Below, piece by piece: positions 1 through 5,904 of a stretch of DNA of 41,533 bases. The notes beneath the pieces are model-generated. The model ran no database searches and was not told the origin of the DNA. It was given only the letters and a program-made list of their open reading frames with translations. A program made the translations under genes and the position numbers. Positions within the stretch are counted from its first letter, which is position 1, and every line of letters starts with the position of its first letter. This stretch comes from a virus. The stretch spans positions 1 to 41,533 of the IMG/VR virus record IMGVR_UViG_3300033153_007667; one strand, written 5' to 3'.

Positions 1-114
1 GCTCCGCCACCAACCCCACCGCCAACAGCTGCACCCGTTAGGAACGGCATATCAGTACCTCTCTGGTTCGAACAGTGCGTGACGCGGCCCGATCACATGG
101 TCGGCCGATTGGAC
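1..114. repeat. Terminal direct repeat, left copy (circular overlap)
   Basis: These 114 bases recur exactly at 41420-41533. The repeat covers the 5' end of the glycine-rich virion gene and the 3' end of the next upstream gene, so it interrupts coding sequence rather than marking a non-coding terminus. The simplest reading is an assembler overlap from a circular or circularly permuted genome. A true short terminal repeat is possible but less likely given this location. Confidence 0.95.
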
Positions 115-414
115 GTGAGCTGCTTCGCGCGCAAGTGCGTTGACACCGTCGGTGTCTTGGGTGAGCGCCTGTTTTGCGTGACCCATCCCTGTGTGTGAGT
201 GTGTCTGCAGGAAGTTGATCAGCCGCTCGAAGGTGACCGGGTCCATCTTCAGCCCGCCACCGCCGCGTGTCTCGTAGTGCGGTCGCTGCCAGGTCTCCGT
301 CTCGGTCAGCCAGGACAAGCCCGACGCGGTGTTGTCGACGTGGCCGATCGACATCCCGGCGCTGACACGAGAGTGCCCGAGGTTCTGCGCGCCCTGGATG
401 CGCTGCTTCAGCAC
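52..414 (-). CDS. Hypothetical phage protein, 120 aa
   Basis: This is a small soluble protein of no recognised family. It has a Gly run near residues 50-54 followed by a predicted helical segment beginning with Met-Asp-Pro, and it is rich in His in its C-terminal half. The start is GTG at 414, overlapping the stop of the upstream gene by 7 bases, which suggests coupled translation. It lies directly upstream of the glycine-rich virion protein on the circularised map, so a role in virion structure or assembly is possible but is inferred from position only. A second, partial copy of its C-terminus (20 codons) appears at the right end of the contig because of the terminal overlap. Confidence 0.7.
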   Translation of the reverse strand: MLKQRIQGAQNLGHSRVSAGMSIGHVDNTASGLSWLTETETWQRPHYETRGGGGLKMDPVTFERLINFLQTHSHTGMGHAKQALTQDTDGVNALAREAAHVQSADHVIGPRHALFEPERY

Positions 415-674
415 GCCATGCTCCGATCGATCTGCTGCCGGCGGTTGCGTCGCTTGTTGCGCTCAGCCTGGGTCGGATGGAACTCGCGCTCGAGCACCCG
501 GACCGAGCGATGCTTCGCCAGCCTCATGGAAGTGTCGCCGCCACCCGATCGGCCGCGGGCGTGCCGGCCCTTGATGTCCCACTCGACCGGAGATGTCCGG
601 CCGAACTTCCCGAGGTGCATCAGGAGCGAAGACCAGGGGGAGCGTTTCGGCTTCGGTCGCTGTCCCATGCTCAT
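408..674 (-). CDS. Small basic hypothetical protein, 88 aa
   Basis: This is a short, strongly basic protein with Arg/Lys clusters at both ends (near residues 5-11 and 71-80). That would suit nucleic-acid binding, but no family is recognised. The ATG at 674 overlaps the stop of the upstream gene (ATGA); a second ATG two codons later is an alternative start. It is preceded by a 68-aa gene and followed with a 7-base overlap by the 120-aa gene, forming a tightly packed group of small genes. Function unknown. Confidence 0.6.
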   Translation of the reverse strand: MSMGQRPKPKRSPWSSLLMHLGKFGRTSPVEWDIKGRHARGRSGGGDTSMRLAKHRSVRVLEREFHPTQAERNKRRNRRQQIDRSMAC

Positions 675-877
675 TCGGCCAGGCCCCCCTTGCCCTGCGC
701 CGGCTTCGAGGTCGTCTGCTTCGCCAGGCTCTCGGTCAGCGTCGGCTTCGGCGCTGTCTTCGGGGCCGGCACGCCCACCGCCTGGTCGAAGGCCTTCACG
801 TCCCGAGCTCGTTGCTGGACACGGAGCTCGCGGCCGGAGTCGGTGTACTTCTTCGCGGTGTCGCTGTTGGTCGGCAT
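671..877 (-). CDS. Small hypothetical protein, 68 aa
   Basis: This is a short hydrophilic protein with a charged N-terminal half and a Pro/Lys/Thr-rich, probably disordered C-terminus. No family is recognised. The ATG at 877 is preferred because a GGGAG purine stretch sits about 8 bases upstream; an in-frame ATG at 892 is the alternative. Its stop overlaps the ATG of the next gene. The 61 bases between it and the upstream Acb2-like gene (878-938) hold nothing recognisable apart from this leader. Confidence 0.6.
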   Translation of the reverse strand: MPTNSDTAKKYTDSGRELRVQQRARDVKAFDQAVGVPAPKTAPKPTLTESLAKQTTSKPAQGKGGLAE

Positions 878-938
878 CAGTACGGCTCCCATGTAAAAAC
901 GGCCAAGAGCAGGAAGAGGCCTGCAGCAAGCCACCACA

Positions 939-1160
939 TCAGGTCGGCCCCTCGTTGCAGGCGATGGCCTGGTTGACCGCCATCGCCGTGTCGCGCAGCT
1001 TGCGGAGCGCGGCGGTCTGGTCGGCGCAGGCCGGCGTCGACTCGAGGATGATGTGCGCGAGCTCCTTGAAGCCGTCGCGAAGCAGCATGTACCGAGCGGC
1101 CTGGTTCGGCGTCGGCGTGTGGTAGGTGAACCAGTTGTCGATGTCGTCATGGGTAGCCAT
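939..1160 (-). CDS. Acb2/Tad1-like cyclic-nucleotide sponge candidate, 73 aa
   Basis: The protein resembles a widespread family of roughly 65-100 aa phage proteins that includes Acb2 (anti-CBASS) and Tad1-type sponges. Visible hallmarks are an N-terminal Asn-Trp-Phe-Thr-Tyr-His-x-Pro block (residues 9-16), then Leu-Arg-Asp-Gly-Phe-Lys-Glu-Leu-Ala. A Thr-Pro turn follows, then Ala-Asp-Gln-Thr-Ala-Ala-Leu-Arg-Lys-Leu-Arg, and a C-terminal Ala-x-Asn-Gln-Ala-Ile-Ala-Cys helix. The architecture is a helical hairpin. Family members bind cyclic oligonucleotide signals (cyclic dinucleotides for Acb2, gcADPR-type signals for Tad1) and so starve defence effectors; which ligand this one would bind cannot be read from sequence. 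The ATG at 1160 follows a strong GAGGAGA site and overlaps the upstream stop (TAATG). Family likeness is fairly clear; activity is inferred. Confidence 0.72.
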   Translation of the reverse strand: MATHDDIDNWFTYHTPTPNQAARYMLLRDGFKELAHIILESTPACADQTAALRKLRDTAMAVNQAIACNEGPT

Positions 1161-1303
1161 TACTGAGGGTTCTCCTCTTCGTCGTATGTCATGTCTTCCG
1201 GGTGCGGGATGTCCTCGTGGACGATGACTCGAGCACCACCGGCATGAACGGTGACTTGGCACTGCCCGCAGATGACGCAGAAGTAGGTAGAGAGATCCGG
1301 CAT
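1160..1303 (-). CDS. Tiny zinc-binding-like protein, 47 aa
   Basis: This 47-residue protein begins with a short helix-breaking lead, then Cys-Val-Ile-Cys-Gly-Gln-Cys, an unusual three-cysteine cluster that could coordinate a metal ion with the following His (residue 20) or act in dimerisation. The C-terminus is acidic. It overlaps its neighbours by one base at both ends (TGATG upstream, TAATG downstream), so it is probably translated by coupling. No family is assigned. Confidence 0.6.
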   Translation of the reverse strand: MPDLSTYFCVICGQCQVTVHAGGARVIVHEDIPHPEDMTYDEEENPQ

Positions 1304-2025
1304 CAGACCTTCTCCTCGTCGAGCTTGTGGTCGCCACACCAGTCGGTGAACTTCATCACCGGCCAGCCGCCCATGGTCGGACAGTGCTTCCGACAGCGGC
1401 CGATCCCGTCGCCGGGGTGATCGCCGGTCTTCCCCGCAGATGCTGGACGCTTCGGCACGTGCCACATGCACGTCGAGCACTTCATGCCCTGGCTGCGGTG
1501 CTTCCAGTTGTCAGCCTCGCCGATGGCCTCGATGGCCTTGTCCATCGTCATCGGCCATCCATCGCCGGCCTCGACGCGCTGCTGCTCGTGGTCGAGCGCA
1601 GCCTTGAGAAACGTCACGCCGACCCCGAGGATGTCGGCCGCGCCCTCGACCTTGCTCACGCAGCGGTCGCGCTCCGGCACCTCCCGCACCTTCAGCCGCT
1701 CGAACGCCTGGTCGATCTCGGCGCGGGACTCCGGCTTCTGATTGGCCCTCGCGAGGGCATCGACTCCGCCCGCCGTCTCGAACGCCTTCTCGGCCTCGAG
1801 GTTGTCGCGAACCGGGCCGCGCGCTTGGCGCTCGAGGTTCTCGACGAAGCACTCCGAGCAGGCGCAGCCCTCGCCGTGCGGGTGGCGCGGGTTGCCGCCG
1901 GAACGCGCGATGGCATTCCGACCCGAGGCCGTGGCCTGGAGCGCCTCGAACTCACTCGGTGCCATCCGCAGAAGCTCGTCTTGCGTGTACGTCCGGTGCG
2001 TCTGCCCGCCGTGGTCAGGACTCAT
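1303..2025 (-). CDS. Hypothetical protein with C-terminal zinc-ribbon-like module, 240 aa
   Basis: The N-terminal half contains a short Cys-x-Cys-x-x-Cys group (residues about 54-59) and a helical middle rich in Ala, Glu and Arg. The C-terminal 70 residues carry Cys-Ser-Thr-Cys-Met-Trp-His, then Cys-Arg-Lys-His-Cys-Pro and a final Trp-Cys-Gly-Asp-His, a pattern seen in small phage zinc-binding proteins. Zinc binding is inferred from this spacing. The ATG at 2025 overlaps the upstream 52-aa gene by 11 bases and its stop overlaps the next start (TGATG). Function unknown. Confidence 0.7.
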   Translation of the reverse strand: MSPDHGGQTHRTYTQDELLRMAPSEFEALQATASGRNAIARSGGNPRHPHGEGCACSECFVENLERQARGPVRDNLEAEKAFETAGGVDALARANQKPESRAEIDQAFERLKVREVPERDRCVSKVEGAADILGVGVTFLKAALDHEQQRVEAGDGWPMTMDKAIEAIGEADNWKHRSQGMKCSTCMWHVPKRPASAGKTGDHPGDGIGRCRKHCPTMGGWPVMKFTDWCGDHKLDEEKV

Positions 2026-2173
2026 AGCAGTGCTCTTCCCCGAGCTGGTCCCGGATCACGATCACGTTGGAGTCGATCTCGATCACCTGGCCCTCGACCC
2101 TGTCGCCGTTGATCATCTCCCAACCGAAGCGGTCGCCTACCTTCACGGTGTTGCACGGTCGTGTGTCGCTCAA
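2015..2173 (-). CDS. Small beta-rich protein, 52 aa, TTG start
   Basis: This short gene fills the gap between two larger ones. The TTG at 2173 overlaps the upstream stop (TTGA) and is preceded by a strong purine tract, GAGGAGGAGA. The peptide reads as alternating beta-strand sequence with Val-Lys-Val-Gly-Asp-Arg-Phe-Gly-Trp near residues 10-18 and an Ile/Val-rich strand later. This recalls small SH3-like or KOW-like barrels, but that is a shape impression and not a family match. Function unknown. Confidence 0.55.
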   Translation of the reverse strand: MSDTRPCNTVKVGDRFGWEMINGDRVEGQVIEIDSNVIVIRDQLGEEHCYES

Positions 2174-2508
2174 GTCTCCTCCTCTGCTGCCGGGGGGGTG
2201 TTCGCCTTCAAAGCGAGCTCGGCAAAGTTGATCGGTGCGCCATCGGGGCCACTCAGCTCGAGCGACCTGACATCGATGATCGGTCCGAGAGCCATCCGGA
2301 GCGCGGCCACGTCACCATCCTGGGCCAGCTTGATCAGCACGTTGGTGAGCCCGTCGACGTCCTTCTCGAGCCGCTCGCGATACCGATCGCGCAGCTTGCT
2401 CCAGCCGTTCACGCCCTCCGGGTTGGCGACCTCGCCCGGCTTGAACGCGTTGGCCCGAAGGACATCCTTCTGCTCCTCGGACATATCCGCCCACGGTCTC
2501 CCGCCCAT
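2170..2508 (-). CDS. DUF5681-like protein, 112 aa
   Basis: Residues about 22-35 contain Phe-Lys-Pro-Gly-Glu-Val-Ala-Asn-Pro-Glu-Gly, close to the Lys-Pro-Gly-x-x-x-Asn-Pro-x-Gly signature of DUF5681 proteins, which are common in phages and sometimes lie near packaging genes. A charged helical middle (Arg-Asp-Arg-Tyr-Arg-Glu-Arg-Leu) follows, and the tail is acidic. The ATG at 2508 has a GAGGT site 5 to 9 bases upstream. The protein is more than 30 kb from TerL on the linear map, so a small-terminase role is not supported by position. Family call is moderate; function unknown. Confidence 0.6.
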   Translation of the reverse strand: MGGRPWADMSEEQKDVLRANAFKPGEVANPEGVNGWSKLRDRYRERLEKDVDGLTNVLIKLAQDGDVAALRMALGPIIDVRSLELSGPDGAPINFAELALKANTPPAAEEET

Positions 2509-2522
2509 GCGACCTCACACCT

Positions 2523-2741
2523 TCAGGATTCCAGCTTCGGCTTGCGCTCGTAGCTGGTGTCGTGTCCACGGACAGCGCCGTCGACTTCGGGAGCTGGTGT
2601 GGTGGCGCTGGCGTCCGGCCCCGTGTCGACCTTGATCGAGGCGTCGGTCATGCGCTTGGACATGCGGCCCTTGGAGTCCGGGCCCGAGGCGTCCTGGTAT
2701 GACGCCGGCTTGGTGGTGCCTGTGAAGGGTACGAGACCCAT
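2523..2741 (-). CDS. Small hypothetical protein, 72 aa
   Basis: This is a hydrophilic, low-complexity-leaning protein with many Thr, Ser, Asp and Lys residues and little predicted order; no family is recognised. The ATG at 2741 has a good GGAGGT site 7 bases upstream, the main support for it being a gene. It is the first gene downstream of the tRNA-like element and of the longest non-coding stretch in the window. Confidence 0.55.
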   Translation of the reverse strand: MGLVPFTGTTKPASYQDASGPDSKGRMSKRMTDASIKVDTGPDASATTPAPEVDGAVRGHDTSYERKPKLES

Positions 2742-3099
2742 GTATCCGACCTCCGTGTGACGAGGTCAGGTCCAGAGCCCGCCCGGCTCATGGGGGGAAG
2801 GCTTGCTCAAATCTGGCGAGATGGCAAATAAGGCTGGAACCGACCGGATTCGAACCGGCTTTCTCGCTACTGATTCCGCCTACGTGTGCAGCGGCTTCAC
2901 GAGCTTTTGAGCTGCTCCGGGTTCCGATGGTTACCGGCGCTCGCCTGACATCCAACCCAGGCAACGGCCCCACATGGTGTGATGGCAAAGGGACAGAGCC
3001 CGTGGATTCCACCAGGCGCTGCGCGGGTTGCCCCCCGAACGACCCAGCTTCCCATTTACCCGTAGGCGGTACGCGCTGGCCGTGGCCGTTCTCTCGAGC
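2742..3099. other. Longest non-coding gap, holds a tRNA-like element
   Basis: No convincing protein gene covers these 358 bases; open frames here lack ribosome binding sites and phage-like composition. On the minus strand the region contains a clear T-arm plus acceptor-like sequence (2835-2925). Other short dyads between 2940 and 3060 fold no recognisable RNA. A poly-C run (3031-3036) and several CA/GG-rich tracts are also present. It may be the site of a processed leader, a decayed tRNA gene or an attachment site. Confidence 0.6.
2835..2925 (-). tRNA. Degenerate tRNA-like element (type undetermined)
   Basis: The 3' part is tRNA-like: a T-arm with stem GCCGG/CCGGT around loop TTCGAAT, followed by CGGTTCC and a discriminator A. 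The matching 5' acceptor strand GGAACCC begins 91 bases upstream and gives six of seven pairs, with a C-C mismatch at the last. A short AGC/GCT D-stem and a CCGCT/GGCGG stem can be drawn, but the anticodon loop would be nine bases with no T33, and no GG is present in the D-loop. There is no encoded CCA. It may be a long-variable-arm tRNA that has decayed, a tRNA-like RNA, or the tRNA-derived half of an attP site. Confidence 0.35.
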
Positions 3100-3591
3100 T
3101 CAGTCTACCGCACTCGAGTCGTGGAAGTCGACGTCGATCAGCCGGGTGGTGTAGGTCTCGTTCCAGATCTTGGTGAAGCGGTGCTGCGCGTAGGCCTTGC
3201 CCCAGTCTGGCTTGGTCTGGCAGCTGACCGAGATGATCGTCTTCCGGTCCTTCGACACGATGAAGTACCAGTCGGGCGGCGGGTCCTTGGCGTCGCACGT
3301 CTCGACCCGATCGATCCAGATCCGTGTCGGCCAGCTGAACTCGCTGGGGTCGGGCGTGAAGCAGTGCCCGCTGCCCTTGACCTCGCCGCGCAGCGGCACG
3401 CCGTCCTTGCTCACCCACTCGAGGTCGCCGCTGTCGGCGTACTCCTTGCGGTCTGCCAGGGTCGGGGCGATGCGCTTCTCGTGGACGACGATGTCCGTGT
3501 TGTCTCGGCTCTCGAGCCACCGACCGACGAAGAGCTCCACCTGGTGGGCCGGCGGGAGCGAGCCTTGGAACTCGGGGTGGTGGTCATCCAT
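3100..3591 (-). CDS. Putative PD-(D/E)XK-fold nuclease-like protein, 163 aa
   Basis: Residues 56-72 show Asp, a 13-residue spacer, then Glu-Val-Lys (E70, K72), the spacing expected of a PD-(D/E)XK nuclease core. A glutamate in the first helix (residue 19) could complete the site. The C-terminal half is beta-rich with Trp-Tyr-Phe-Ile-Val-Ser-Lys-Asp. Family members include Holliday junction resolvases and restriction-like enzymes; here the assignment rests on motif spacing only. The ATG at 3591 overlaps the upstream zinc-binding gene by 8 bases. It is the first protein gene upstream of the non-coding gap. Alternative: an uncharacterised structural protein. Confidence 0.55.
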   Translation of the reverse strand: MDDHHPEFQGSLPPAHQVELFVGRWLESRDNTDIVVHEKRIAPTLADRKEYADSGDLEWVSKDGVPLRGEVKGSGHCFTPDPSEFSWPTRIWIDRVETCDAKDPPPDWYFIVSKDRKTIISVSCQTKPDWGKAYAQHRFTKIWNETYTTRLIDVDFHDSSAVD

Positions 3592-3823
3592 CGGCCGGCG
3601 CCTCCTGGCCGAGCGCCAGCCGGAACCACTGGCATTTGCACCAGGCAGCGCGCATCCGGCCGGGTTTGCCCGTCGCCTCGTCACGGGCATCACAGGCCAG
3701 CCGGTCGGGTTGCTTGCCGAGCTTGAAGCGTGTCCGGTGGTCGCTCTTCGGGTGGCCGCAGGCGCAGAGCGGAGACAGCTTCGCGTCCTCGCTGAAGACC
3801 CAGTCGCCGCCCGGCTTCGTCAT
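3584..3823 (-). CDS. Small zinc-binding-like protein, 79 aa
   Basis: The protein carries Cys-Ala-Cys-Gly-His (residues 20-24), His29, Cys44 and Trp-Cys-Lys-Cys (residues 61-64), a set of ligands typical of small treble-clef or ribbon proteins common in phage genomes. The ATG at 3823 overlaps the upstream stop (ATGA), so translation is probably coupled; the local purine tract AGAGAA is weak. It sits between another zinc-ribbon gene and the nuclease-like gene. Function unknown. Confidence 0.65.
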   Translation of the reverse strand: MTKPGGDWVFSEDAKLSPLCACGHPKSDHRTRFKLGKQPDRLACDARDEATGKPGRMRAAWCKCQWFRLALGQEAPADG

Positions 3824-4053
3824 AGGGTTCTCTTGACGTACTCGGATAGGTGTCGCTCGCACCCAACAGAGGCGCACTCAAAGTCGTAGCGTGCCATGGC
3901 GCGGACGAGCTCGTTGTCGACCCGACCGCAGTCGGGGCAGACTAGGCTCGGCTCCTTGATGAAGTGCTCGCACGACTCGAGATGCACGTTCTCCTTGTGG
4001 TCCGGACAGTCGCAGACTCTGTACTCCTCGAGGTACTCCTCGTCGAAGCTCAT
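3820..4053 (-). CDS. Small zinc-ribbon protein, 77 aa
   Basis: Cysteine and histidine pairs are spread along the protein: Cys-Asp-Cys-Pro-Asp-His (14-19), Cys-Glu-His (28-30), Cys-Pro-Asp-Cys (39-42) and a later Cys-x-x-x-Gly-Cys (60-65). This suggests one or two zinc sites. The ATG at 4053 is preceded by GGAGGAG. The start overlaps the end of the 426-aa gene and the stop overlaps the next ATG, so it is part of a coupled chain. A nucleic-acid or protein adaptor role is plausible but not shown. Confidence 0.65.
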   Translation of the reverse strand: MSFDEEYLEEYRVCDCPDHKENVHLESCEHFIKEPSLVCPDCGRVDNELVRAMARYDFECASVGCERHLSEYVKRTL

Positions 4054-5330
4054 GGCGACTCCTCCGTGTGTTCCCTGAACCAGGTCTCAGCCTCGCCCAT
4101 GCCGAGCATGTCGTCGGTGTCGACGCCCAGGTCCTCGCCCTCGAGCTCGAGCTCGTCGTCCACCTGGTCGTCGCTCTCCTGGCGCAGTTGAGCGGTCGGC
4201 TCGAGGTACTCCATGTGGTGTCTGCGGCAGATGGCCATGATGCTGGCCGGGTGCAGTCCGTCCTCGGCCAGGCGGCGGAGCTCGCGCCAGGTGGGCGGCG
4301 TGTTGCTGCTCATAAGCTCGAGCAGCTTTGCCTCGCGTGGCGACATCGACGGATTCTGGGGTCGAGGCCGATCCGACAGGCCCTGCTGCCGGGCGGCGTC
4401 GCAGCTGGTGCAGGGGCAGTTGGTCACCGGACCGAGGATCGGGGCGGACGTGATGTGCTGGGGCAGCCCCGGCCTCGCGAACATCGTCCGCTCCATGCGG
4501 TAGACGTCGCGACTGTGATCGAGGAGCTCCCGCTGCTGATCCAAGGTGCGCCGGCCGAAGATCTCGAGCGGGCTCAGCTCAGCCACTCGCGACACCCAGT
4601 CGGCGAGCCAGCTGCTCCTGCGCTGCTGGGCCTCGTCGACATCTTCGTCCGCGACTGGGTCCTGATCGATGCGCGTGGCGGCGGTGATGTTGGTGATCAG
4701 CCCGCCTGCGATGGCGTTGTGCTGGGCGTGCGCGTCGGCCGCTACCTGCTCGCTAACTCCTGCGTCCCCGACTGGCAGGCCATCAGGCCACCGCTGAGGG
4801 TCGCCAGGCTCGCTCCAGTTGACCCGCATGATGCCAGTGCCCTGGAAGATCGAGTTCATGGCGTAGGAGACGGCGTCGGCCATATCGTCCTGGCGGGGGT
4901 CGTGGGCATGGACCTGGATGGTGCTGGCTCGGATCTGCTCGAGCGCCAGCTGCTGGGCGCGGATGTGGGACCGCTCGCGCTCAGCCTGGTCCTTGAGGAC
5001 GACCAGGGCCTCGAGGGATTCGCGGATGGTGTGGACTGCGACCTCGGGGTGAACGACCGCGAGTTCGTCCATCTGCTCGAAGGTCGGCATCGGTGGCATG
5101 ACTGCGGTGCGGTAGCTGACACCACCGTGCCCCTCGCAGCTGGTGATGCAGTTGAGGGCATCCATGCCGGTGCTCTGGACGAGCTCGTGGATGGCGTTGC
5201 TGCCGGTGATCACGGCGAGGTCCATCGACCAGTGCTGCACGGCGGTCCGGCACTTATCGTAGAAGCTGTCCCCGAGCCGGCGGCGTTCCTGGTTCAGGTC
5301 TCGCTCGAGCAGCTCTTCGAGTAGGTTCAC
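4050..5330 (-). CDS. Large hypothetical protein, 426 aa
   Basis: This is the largest unrecognised protein of the left part of the genome. The N-terminus is helical and charged. A hydrophobic and Gly/Met-containing part follows (residues about 45-85), then a helical region with a Gln/Arg-rich coiled-coil-like segment (about 105-140). Near residue 300 there is Cys-Pro-Cys-Thr-Ser-Cys, a possible metal site, and the last 50 residues are acidic. GTG at 5330 follows a GGAGG site and overlaps the upstream stop (GTGA). Its place just downstream of replication and nuclease genes suggests DNA metabolism, but no motif supports a specific activity. Confidence 0.7.
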   Translation of the reverse strand: MNLLEELLERDLNQERRRLGDSFYDKCRTAVQHWSMDLAVITGSNAIHELVQSTGMDALNCITSCEGHGGVSYRTAVMPPMPTFEQMDELAVVHPEVAVHTIRESLEALVVLKDQAERERSHIRAQQLALEQIRASTIQVHAHDPRQDDMADAVSYAMNSIFQGTGIMRVNWSEPGDPQRWPDGLPVGDAGVSEQVAADAHAQHNAIAGGLITNITAATRIDQDPVADEDVDEAQQRRSSWLADWVSRVAELSPLEIFGRRTLDQQRELLDHSRDVYRMERTMFARPGLPQHITSAPILGPVTNCPCTSCDAARQQGLSDRPRPQNPSMSPREAKLLELMSSNTPPTWRELRRLAEDGLHPASIMAICRRHHMEYLEPTAQLRQESDDQVDDELELEGEDLGVDTDDMLGMGEAETWFREHTEESP

Positions 5331-5605
5331 GAGGCCTCCGGGCTACCCTCAGGTGTGTCTTTCGCTTTGTGGGCTTCGAGCACGTTCTTGATGGATGCGA
5401 TGGCGTAGTCGGTATCAAGGTTCGTGAAGAAGGTGACGTCGTTGCCCTGGGTGGCTGGCAGGGAGAGCAACACCACTGCCCCGAGCCCTGGCATAGTTTC
5501 GTGTAGGTCATCGAGAGTTCTGCGGAGTTCGGCAGCTGCGGCATTGATCGGGGTCACTCGTTCGGGTGCAGCAGCGGGTGCGGGTGTCTCTTTGGTGTCG
5601 CTCAC
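5327..5605 (-). CDS. Hypothetical phage protein, 92 aa
   Basis: A Pro/Ala-rich N-terminal tail (about 20 residues) precedes a compact alpha/beta part with Leu-Gly-Ala-Val-Val-Leu-Leu-Ser-Leu, a pattern like small proteins often found beside replication genes in phages. No function is known. GTG at 5605 has a near-perfect AAGGAGGA site and overlaps the VRR-NUC stop (GTGA), which makes the start secure. Confidence 0.65.
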   Translation of the reverse strand: MSDTKETPAPAAAPERVTPINAAAAELRRTLDDLHETMPGLGAVVLLSLPATQGNDVTFFTNLDTDYAIASIKNVLEAHKAKDTPEGSPEAS

Positions 5606-5904
5606 GATGTTCCTCCTTGTACTGCGCTGGGTCCGAAGACGACCTCGACGGCCTCCTCGAGTGACTCGACGATGTCGATCTGTCCGCGCCAGGTGGCGTG
5701 GAAGTCGAGCTGGTTGTCAGTCTTCCGTCGGCCTCTGCCGTCGAGGTTCTTGACCTCGAGCAGGAAGTTTCGCTTTCGGGATCCGACGACCAAGTCGCAG
5801 GGCTCGTCGATGAGTACGACCGAACATCCGAGCTTCCGGAGTCCCTCGACGATCGCTGGCTCATTGAGGTCACGCTGCGCGTCGTACCGCTTGACCCCCC
5901 CCAT
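5602..5904 (-). CDS. VRR-NUC-type nuclease (resolvase-like), 100 aa
   Basis: This is a small stand-alone VRR-NUC domain of the PD-(D/E)XK superfamily, expected to cut branched DNA or to process replication intermediates. The visible core is Asp-Leu-Asn-Glu (E15), Asp37 in Cys-Asp-Leu-Val-Val-Gly, Glu50-Val-Lys52, and a later Gln65 in the helix before Trp-Arg-Gly. About 100 residues is the usual length for phage versions. It lies directly after the putative helicase loader, overlapping it by one base (TGATG), in the replication block. The ATG begins a run of glycine codons; no strong ribosome site is seen, so coupling is likely. Confidence 0.8.
   Translation of the reverse strand: MGGVKRYDAQRDLNEPAIVEGLRKLGCSVVLIDEPCDLVVGSRKRNFLLEVKNLDGRGRRKTDNQLDFHATWRGQIDIVESLEEAVEVVFGPSAVQGGTS

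Noticed and set aside
2170-2508. Small terminase by DUF5681 likeness
   Set aside because: The motif is common to many phage proteins and the gene is far from TerL and portal.
2788-3012. Leftward 74-codon frame over the gap
   Set aside because: It covers the tRNA-like element, lacks a ribosome site and has non-protein-like composition.
4068-5324. Long rightward open frame of 418 codons
   Set aside because: It mirrors the 426-aa leftward gene; high GC leaves few stops on the opposite strand. It has no ribosome site and low-complexity Leu/Val/Arg composition.
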